Under the pieces are notes generated by a model. The model did not search any database, was not told the DNA's origin, and saw only the letters and a list, made by a program, of their open reading frames with translations. Source: Krasilnikovozyma curviuscula (taxonomy: Eukaryota > Basidiomycota > Tremellomycetes > Cystofilobasidiales > Mrakiaceae). From it: DNA of 64,000 nt. Position numbers and translations under genes: made by a program. The stretch's first letter is position 1. Every line of letters begins with the position of its first letter. The stretch covers positions 1-64,000 of the forward strand of contig MVAQ01000034.1 in assembly GCA_014825775.1 (NCBI GenBank), given 5' to 3'. This document shows, one piece after another, positions 56,653 through 64,000 of the stretch.

Positions 56653-59600
56653 ATGGCTGCAGCTCCTCTTCCTACTCTCCGTTTCGATATGTTGGACCGC
56701 CAGCAGCAGCAGCCAAGCTCTTCACCAGTGGGTACTTCTACCCAAAGTCCTCTTGAGCAGCTGGGAAGGCTCAATCGGCTGGGCAAGAAACCTGAAGGAG
56801 TGGTAAGTCAAGGCTCATTTTTGGAAACACTCGAGAAGAAGTCGCTCTGTTGCTGGACTTCTCGATGAAGTCGAGCCGCTTTGAAGTGCATAATCCACAT
56901 CCAGAACCTTGATTCTTTTCTTTGGAGACGCGTTAGAAGACCATAGTTGGGCCGGAAATTGGATATCGAGGAAGACAGCCGTCGCACTACTCTTTCCGCC
57001 AGGACTGACTCTTTGTTGTCTATACAGAAATTCACTCGACAACCGTCAGCAGTAACGTCTATACCACAACTCACTGAAGCATTCAACAGTCGAAACTCAA
57101 TCATTTCCTTCCAGTCCTCAATCTTCAGCGAAAAGGACTACGGAGAGACGTCCCCTGAGTTCTTTGGTAAGTTTCAGAAACCCTTTGGTAGTGGGGACGC
57201 AGAAGACGAGGTGCTGGAAAGTAGCAGTTCTTGGAAGGTGGTTGAGGTCGAGGATGATGAGACAGTCGATGGACACACGCAGGTCTCAGCTGCTGGTGCT
57301 ACTACTGTCCCACTTGGGGGGTCCGTCTTAGTGGTTGACGAGGAAGAGGACGAAGAGTTTGAGAAGTTCAGGCACAGCCAACAAGTTCTGAAGCAGCATC
57401 TCTCACCGAATCAATTCACCACCTCAACTCGTTTATCAAAATTCTTGGATCTCAACTCAGGCCATCACGAAATGAGCTTCCCGCTCGTCGCATCACCAGC
57501 TACCAGCCCTCTACGCCAGGACTTTGATCAATCAGGTGAAGGTTCAGGTAGATCGTCGACTGATACCATCAGAGGCGACAGCAGCAATCTCGTCGATCTA
57601 CCAGCGAGGTTGCAATCGCTCGTCCTTGACAAGTCTTCATCAGTCTCAGTACCTATTCAGCTTCACCTCAGCCCTATAACCAGCTCCAATATAGTCTCTG
57701 CCTCTGAAATACAACCTGACCATGGTTTTGATGGATCTGAATGGGGTCAATCTGTCGATGGGGTGACCTCCAAGCTGCCGCCCGTTGTCCTTGAAATTTC
57801 ACAACAGCGACAACACGCTCAACGTCGGCAACAGAGTCAACCGAAACACCCAGAATCAATGAAAACCACGAAAGAGATTGACAGAATCCAGAATCTAACC
57901 AAGCTACCAACTCGAAGTGCTTCTCTGAGACGTAATCTCACCAAACCTGCGACAGGTTCAACGCCAACAAGCCCATCCCAATCCTCACCGATCTCGGTTG
58001 CCATCGAGTCTAATGCAAAAGAATCCAAATACAATGGCATGGAAGAAACCAAGATCCTCTTTCAACAACCTCCTGTCCGACAACGACCCAGGGCCAATAC
58101 CCAGGATGCAAGTGAACGCGTTGGCGTGTTACTTCCATCCGCAAATCTGCACAATTCCGACTCCAACAATAACCAACAGCAGCACTTTTCCACATCTGGG
58201 AAAGTGAAATCGCACAAAACTCCACATGTGATTCTCCCCCAACGACCCGCACCAGCACCTCCATTCCAATCTACCGCTGTACACTACCTAAACGATAATA
58301 TCACATCAGTATCCTCTACTTCCATTAAAGGAACACCACCGGATCAATTCATTGCATCAGTTAAGTCTCTCAAGAAAGGGAAACTGCCAGTGCTTCCACC
58401 GCAGACCTTTCACTCCACAACGGGAACGACGGTGACGTTGACAAGCACTTCCTCAACTACTTCACCTCCTCAACAGCCCACATCAACTTTCTCAGTTACA
58501 TCAAGACAGGTGTATGTCCCTCATCAGGTCCATCCAGGCCATCCTCCGAGGTCGTCTTCGTCTCCAGCCACTCCTCAACGACAAGCTGAGGGGAGTGGGA
58601 GCGGTGGGATTGCAGGCGTAGGACGGAAACACATTCATATGACACCGTCACCGCTGATACCGCCGAACCAACAACAGCTGCGCCCTTCGATACCTCAACC
58701 TCAAACATACCAGCCTCTTCAAAACAGCCCAAAAGGTGCAATAAAGCGAAATAACCCACCTGCTCCGCTCCACCCTCCTTCCCGTTCTGATCCAACAAGG
58801 ATATCAGATACATACTCGTTCTACCAACTCGACTCGCCAGCCAACTCACCAGGCCACACACCGTCGCCGACCAGCACCATTATCCCCAAAGGCATGTACA
58901 TGAAGGTGCCCGTTGAGTCAACGAATTCGAGTCCGTCAGGATCCCCCCAGCCATCGCTTCACACCCAGCCACAGAAACACAGCGGGAGGGTCGACCATTT
59001 CGTACCTCCCTCGACACCGCAAGAGTTTCTCCAGCTCGGCATCAAGCGTGAGTTCGAGCTAATCCCACCCGTCTTGAATCCGACATGAAGTGAATTATTA
59101 ACGCTTCATCCTTTCCCAACAGATCATTCTACAAGCCGGTCAAACAAAGACCTCAGTCTCGCGGCGTTCTACTTCGAGCGCGCGGCGACTCTCAACGGCG
59201 GTTGTCCGGGTGGATACCTCTTCTGGGGGCTCACACTGCGTTCAGGTTGGGGTGTAGTGAAGGATGAGAAGAAGGGATTTTTATGGCTGAGGAGAGCGTG
59301 TGAAGGGTCCATCGGAGTGCCAGCTTCTTCTCAGCAGAACGCAGCAGAATTGAGGGTGAGTATTCAATCTGCGCGCTACGCTGTCTTCTCCCACTTTATC
59401 ACATCCGTGAAATCTCATTGCATTATTTTACTTGTCCAATAACAGCCGGAACTGTCATTTGCCGTTTTCGAAGTCGCTCAATCTTTACTAAACGGCTGGG
59501 GAGTTCCTAAGGACATGAAGGTAAGACCTGTATCCTGTCTTTCTGCCCGCAATAAGAGAAGTTTCTAAGTTGCTTCGCTATACAGATGGCAATGGAATAC

Positions 59601-59780
59601 CTCATGGTGGCTGCCAAATTGAACGACATCGACGCGATGTTTGCGCTCGCGTCGTGCTACCTTAACATGAAGTCGAGCAACAAAAAGGAAGCAGCGAAGT
59701 GGTATAGGAAAGCAGTTGATCTTGGAGCTGATAAATCTGGACTCGCATGGATATACAAGAAAAAGTACACCTCGATTTAA
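56653..59780 (+). CDS. Dsf2-like Sel1-repeat protein with long disordered N terminus
   Basis: Exon 1 (ATG 56653) reads MAAAPLPTLRFDMLDRQQQQ and ends KKPEGV. After the intron at about 56802-56946 the protein continues LGRKLDIEEDSRRTTLSART and about 700 Ser/Pro/Gln-rich residues. The C terminus is folded: STPQEFLQLGIK, then across introns DLSLAAFYFERAATLNGGCP, LFWGLTLRSGWGVVKDEKKG, ELSFAVFEVAQSLLNGWGVP and AMEYLMVAAKLNDIDAMFAL. These are Sel1-like repeats of the type found in yeast Dsf2 and Chs4/Skt5; the TPQEFLQLGIKxH start fits Dsf2 best. Length is about 960 residues. Sel1 proteins act as adaptors; the partner is unknown. An intron near 59050-59121 is needed to join GIK to HHSTSRSNKDL. Confidence 0.8.
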
Positions 59781-60101
59781 GACAAATCTCCATTGCAGGG
59801 GACATTCTGAATAGTTTCTTCGTAATTGAGGTATCTATACTACCATCTAAAATCGTAATCTGCAAGCTGATAAAGCACACTGTAAATTTCTGTGAGGGTG
59901 AAGATCTCCGTTATTGTTTGGCGAGTCTGAGGAGCTGGCCGTCGGTCCACAGAAATAGCTCGGCGACGCTCAAAAATTCGAAACCGACTCTCGTTTGCAG
60001 CTGACCATCCCGCTTCCCTCTTGAACGTAAATACTTCTTTTTCAAAGAGGTCTTTCTCAAAAGATTTAGAAGTTTTCACCATTGAACTAGAGACCAGAGG
60101 A
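59781..60101. other. intergenic region between Dsf2-like and MFS genes
   Basis: These 321 bases lie between two plus-strand genes and include the MFS gene promoter. No feature was recognised. Confidence 0.45.
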
Positions 60102-62376
60102 ATGCTTGACAGTCACCCAACAACCGTCTTATCGACCTCCTTGCGGGCCTCGTCCACGACAACCCTCGGGCCTGCTTCGCCCTCCGTCGAAGACACTGTG
60201 GATGATAAAGATCTTGAAAAGGTAGTCAGCAAAAGGGACTATGATGTGGAACGACAGGAGGAGAACGTTCTGGAGCCGAACTCCCGATTGGACGAGAAGA
60301 AAGAGAAGCAGCGGTACTTCACAGCGGACGGGCAAGAAATTGAGGTCGTAGACTGGGAATCTGAAGCAGATCCTACGTTACCAAAGAACTGGAGCGATGG
60401 AAGGTGAGAAGATTGACATAGGACGCCGATGTTATGAAGGCGGCCTGATACGCTATGCTTTTTTTTCCATTGACTGCGTATAGACGAATGGCAGCCACTC
60501 TTGTTGTAGCGGCTTTCACATTCTTGTCGTGAGCATAGCTTGTCTTTTCTCCACACTTCAAAATTCGTGTGCTAAGTAACCTGGTTTTCAGTCCAACGTC
60601 GAGCTCGATGATTGCGCCAGCGTCCAGCATGGTCGCAGAACAATTCAAAATCACAAATGACGTTGAGATTTCCATGATAACTTCGGCATTCGTAGCTGCC
60701 TACGCTGTCGGGCCGCTGTTCCTGGGCCCGCTATCGGTGCGTGGTCCTCTTCATTCTTTCATAGATTCAGCAGCGCGTATCTCCGCCGTATTCGTCTGTA
60801 CAGCTAACACAACTTATTCACTTGATATTTAGGAGCTATATGGACGCGTTGTTGTCCTTCAGATCTCCAACATCTTTTACCTCGTCTTCAACCTCGTATG
60901 CGCTTTCTCAACAAACGCTGGACAGCTCATTGCGTTTCGATTCCTAGCTGGTCTGGGAGGATCAGCACCTCTAGCAATTGGAGCTGGTGTGCTGTCAGAC
61001 CTATGGAGACCTGAAGAACGAGGACGAGCGTCCGCGCTGTACTCGATTGGGCCACTGTTAGGTGCAAACACTTTCTCTACGTCGATGTACATGTACACTT
61101 GATTCTGATAGTCTTTCTGCTTTTAGGACCCGCTGTGGGCCCAGTATGTGGTGGTTGGCTTGCTGAGCGGCTACCGACGACAGGTTGGAAGTGGGTGTTC
61201 TATTCGACAACAATTGTGAGTCTGTCTAGAATTCACTCGAAGACGCGCCGTGACTCATAAGTATCTCACTCCGTAGGTTGGTGTCTTGATCCAAGGTGTC
61301 GGCTTACTCTACCTTCGTGAAAGCTTCGGACCAGTCCTGTTGAAGTGGAAGGCCAAGAAGCTGAGAATCGAGAGAGGACTCCCAAAAAATACGCCATTGA
61401 TCCGAACCATCTACGAGGTGAAGGAGACAACGCCCAGAACCCCTGCCCAAACTGTCGCTCATGGACTCGTGAGACCCTTCTCGATGGTCTGGAAAGAGCA
61501 CATTCTAAAAATAATGTGAGTTTCAGTCGCCATGTCTATGTCAGTTGACATCGACTGATCGCTACTATCTCCCTCTGCATCTTCACGAAATCCCTATTCT
61601 ATGTGTATCCAACAGGACACTATACATGACGTTTACGTACGGACTCATCTACATCTGTACCGTTACTACCACACCCATCTTCCAGGATATCTATCACGAG
61701 TCAGTGGGAATCGCAGGAACGAACTTTGTTGCTCAAGGGCTTGGATTCTTCTGCTGGGCACAATGTTCTGGAAGACTCATCGACTACGTCTACAGGAAGC
61801 TGAAGGAGCGTAATGGAGGTGCCGGACAGCCAGAATATCGTTTGGTCACCATGATTCCTGCATCTCTGTTCCTGCCATTTGGATTCTTGATCTATGGGTG
61901 GGGGGCTCAACATCATTTGCACTGGATTGCTGTTGATATCGGCCTATTCTTCATTGCTGCAGGTCAGTTTGGTAGATGGAACTGTACCGTCTGGGGGCCC
62001 AGCCCATTCTAACTTCATCTCTTTTCTACTTGTAGGTATGATTGGGATCTTCCAGTCCATAACATCTTATTTGATTGACACTTTTACACTTCATGTGTGT
62101 ACCGGAGTTGTTATCCTGCTGTTTCCATTCATCGCTGACGCAATATTGATTTACTGACAGGCGGCCTCTGCCCTCGCTGCTGCATCCAGCCTGAGAAGTT
62201 TAGCAGGGTTTACATTCCCGCTCTTCTCGCCATATCTTTTTGCTGCTATTGGATACGGGTGGGGTTGTACCCTGTTAGCCTGTCTAGCGCTCGTAATAGG
62301 CCTGCCTGCCGCGCCAGTTCTCTTCTACTTCGGAGCTAGGATCAGAGCGACGAGTCAGTACGCAAAAAAGCACTAG
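60102..62376 (+). CDS. MFS transporter, DHA1 drug/polyamine:H+ antiporter type
   Basis: The N-terminal tail of about 100 residues is hydrophilic and acidic (MLDSHPTTVLSTSLRASSTT to KNWSDGR), as in fungal TPO and FLR1-type DHA1 carriers. The membrane part shows about twelve hydrophobic segments. Signature motifs are GPLSELYGR (motif A), FRFLAGLGGSAPLAIGAG (motif B region) and GPAVGPVCGG (motif C, antiporter type). A central loop (KAKKLRIERGLPKNTPLIRT) separates the halves. The second half includes YGLIYICTVTTTPIF and ASALAAASSLRSLAGFTFPL. About eight exons are visible, ending at TAG 62376. The substrate is unknown; drugs, polyamines or amine compounds are usual. The plasma membrane is the likely location. 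Confidence 0.92.
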
Positions 62377-62472
62377 AAGGAAGCGTAGATGGATAAAGAT
62401 TTTAGTCGTGTATTATTTGTCTTGCTACAACCTGTTCACTGTGCAAGGAGGAAAGTCGTTCTAATAAATAGG

Positions 62473-63812
62473 TCACAGCTTCCATATTGCCTCGCCTTCT
62501 TCCTTCACTCTAGCTTCTTGAGCTCTCAGGATTCCTCTCATGGTGTTGACATTCATCACCCCACGGCCTTCACCAGAGCCATCCGAAATGCATTCTAAGA
62601 TAGCTTCGGCGACATCATCCACGTGCATCGGAGGGACTTCTAGAGCGTTGGCTAAGGAGCTGAAGGGATTTGATGGAACGAGGTTAGAGGAGTTGGAAGA
62701 TTTGGAGGAAAAATTGATAGAGCGGATGATGTTGGGAAGAATGGGTGCTTTTGATGACAGGGCGGAGGAAAGTGAAAGGATTGAGGAAACGGGCATCACC
62801 ATCGGACGCAATTGAGGGTGGTACATGAGTCCTAGATTTTTATGTTTTATAATGTAAGCGTAACCCTCCAACTGCTTGCAACAGTAGCGCGTAACAATGT
62901 AGACTTACCTGGTCTTACGAAGACCTCCCGTATGTCCCTTTTGCCTTCAACAGCAGAATCTTCGTTGTCGATGACCATCTCGTACAAATCTTGCTCTGCC
63001 TGTCTCTTGGTTTCGATATAACCTGAAGGAACAAACGGTCGAAAGATGTCTTCTGCTGATATGTAGACGAACGTCGTTGGCTTCGTGTTGACCATCGGCG
63101 GTGTGTCGATCAGCGTTCGTAAGACAGTAATAGCTAGAATTTATTATATTGCTCTACGTCAGTACTACTGAGAATTGGCAATTGTGATAAGCTTAAACTA
63201 CTTACCTGAATCTCGATTCACTCTCTCGTATGTCTCAGCTGGCTCAGTCTTGACACCGTGTTCCTCTGCACCTTCATCTAGCAACTTCTTCCTCATCAAC
63301 GGGTTACCCTGGTCATTGCCTCTTAAGCTTTTGGCAAGATTTTCAATCGTTCCTTCACCTCGTAGGTACTTTTTGTAACCTCCTCCTTCGAACAGCGTAC
63401 CCAGAGTATGGACCACTGATGATGTTGCCGGCAACAAATGAGCATATGTTGAAGGCTCATGGGCTGATCCTGCATTCCACGAAACCTTGATATGAAGCGG
63501 TCAGTTATGATTGATTGACCATTGAGTTATGATGTGCCCACTCACTTTCGAAGTCCAAGCTGGCAATTCTCCTGAGGGCAGCCGAGGTGGTTTTCCTGAT
63601 TTGCTGTACGATAAACTATCAGTTTGGGAGTCACTCGCTGCAGACTGGGTATGCTAGCTCACCTCAAACTGGCGACTTCGTATCCTCTTGAGATAGCTGC
63701 TTTGCACACCGCAGAACCTAACGAAACAAACTATCAGCAAAGCGACTTTATGACTTTATTCATTAATGAGCACACCTAGAAACCCATTTCCACCGATGAC
63801 AAGCAGCTTCAT
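62473..63812 (-). CDS. COQ11: COQ11-like mitochondrial NAD(P)-binding reductase
   Basis: The product starts MKLLVIGGNGFLG, the dinucleotide-binding GxxGxxG of extended short-chain dehydrogenases. It continues SAVCKAAISRGYEVASLSKS, GKPPRLP, HLLPATSSVVHTLGTLFEG, TTFVYISAEDIFRPFVPSGY and IETKRQAEQDLYEM. These match yeast Coq11 (YLR290C), an atypical SDR in the coenzyme Q synthome on the mitochondrial inner membrane, which lacks the usual Tyr-x3-Lys placement. The C terminus has the characteristic MHVDDVAEAILECI. The start is at 63812 and TGA at 62473, with several short introns. Length is about 340 residues. The role in Q metabolism is by homology; the related NDUFA9-type proteins are a less good match. 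It is divergent from the truncated gene at the window edge. Confidence 0.85.
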
Positions 63813-63939
63813 GACGTTGTCAACCTGAAAGTGACCTGACGCAGTTGGCGGCGAAGGCAACCAGCTCGAAACTGCACCGACCTTAAATTGGTTGACTCCC
63901 AAATATACCTCAACGTCTCAAAACTCTGGTATATCTACC

Positions 63940-64000
63940 ATGGAACAAGGAGATCCCAGTGCTGATGACTTGCAGCCTTTGAAACTTCAGCATGACCTCG
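63940..64000 (+). CDS. start of an unidentified gene, truncated by window end
   Basis: An ATG at 63940 in a good context (TACCATGG) opens a frame encoding MEQGDPSADDLQPLKLQHDL and runs to the window edge. Only about 20 codons are visible, too few to identify. It shares a short promoter (about 127 bases) with the divergent COQ11-like gene. No stop codon or donor interrupts the visible part. Confidence 0.45.
   Translation, partial: MEQGDPSADDLQPLKLQHDL

Overview
This window is nuclear DNA from a fungus, most likely a basidiomycete. Genes are closely packed on both strands. Most are broken by several short GT-AG introns (about 50-110 bases, often with a CTRAY-like branch point just before the acceptor), and some exons are only 4-16 bases long. 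The gene set is fungal: a Slt2-type cell wall integrity MAP kinase, a velvet-domain regulator, a CipC/DUF3759 protein, a Dsf2-like Sel1 protein, PET117 and COQ11. Intron density argues against a budding yeast. Base composition looks mid-40s percent GC by eye (not computed). I cannot name the genus; a tremellomycete or another intron-rich basidiomycete would fit. Exon joins were made by hand, so each CDS entry is the span from start codon to stop codon with introns inside.

Layout. 0.5-6.2 kb (+): a large RING-PH-vWA protein with the domain order of the yeast MAP-kinase scaffolds Ste5/Far1. 6.3-7.3 kb (-): a SAM methyltransferase. 7.5-12.8 kb (-): the XPG/Rad2 repair nuclease. 13.1-15.9 kb (-): the Slt2/Mpk1 MAP kinase. 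16.7-19.0 kb: PET117 (-) and the ERAD ubiquitin-conjugating enzyme UBC6 (+), divergent. 19.5-24.4 kb: two N-terminally anchored glycosidases tail to tail, a GH47 alpha-mannosidase (+) and a GH15 glucoamylase-type enzyme (-). 24.8-27.8 kb: a CipC-like stress protein (-) and an F-box protein (+), divergent. 28.1-36.9 kb (-): a serine-rich protein of unknown function, BUB3, and a large BTB-domain protein. 37.4-43.9 kb: glutathione synthetase (-), divergent from a membrane-anchored methyltransferase (+), followed by a flavin oxidoreductase-like protein (+). 44.6-50.6 kb: GET4 (+), a velvet protein (-), NAP1 (-). 51.1-55.5 kb (-): a small cysteine-rich GPI-type surface protein and a single-pass membrane protein with a long cytoplasmic tail. 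56.7-64 kb: a Dsf2-like Sel1-repeat protein (+), an MFS drug/polyamine-type transporter (+), a COQ11-like reductase (-), and the first codons of another gene (+) cut by the window edge.

Most genes are core housekeeping (DNA repair, spindle checkpoint, tail-anchored protein insertion, ERAD, glycan trimming, glutathione and coenzyme Q metabolism, chromatin assembly). No transposon, CRISPR array, rRNA or tRNA was recognised. The most interesting items are the Ste5/Far1-like scaffold, which lies about 7 kb from a MAP kinase gene, the methyltransferase/oxidoreductase pair, the 4-base first exon of the CipC-like gene, and several proteins with unexplained repeats or extensions.
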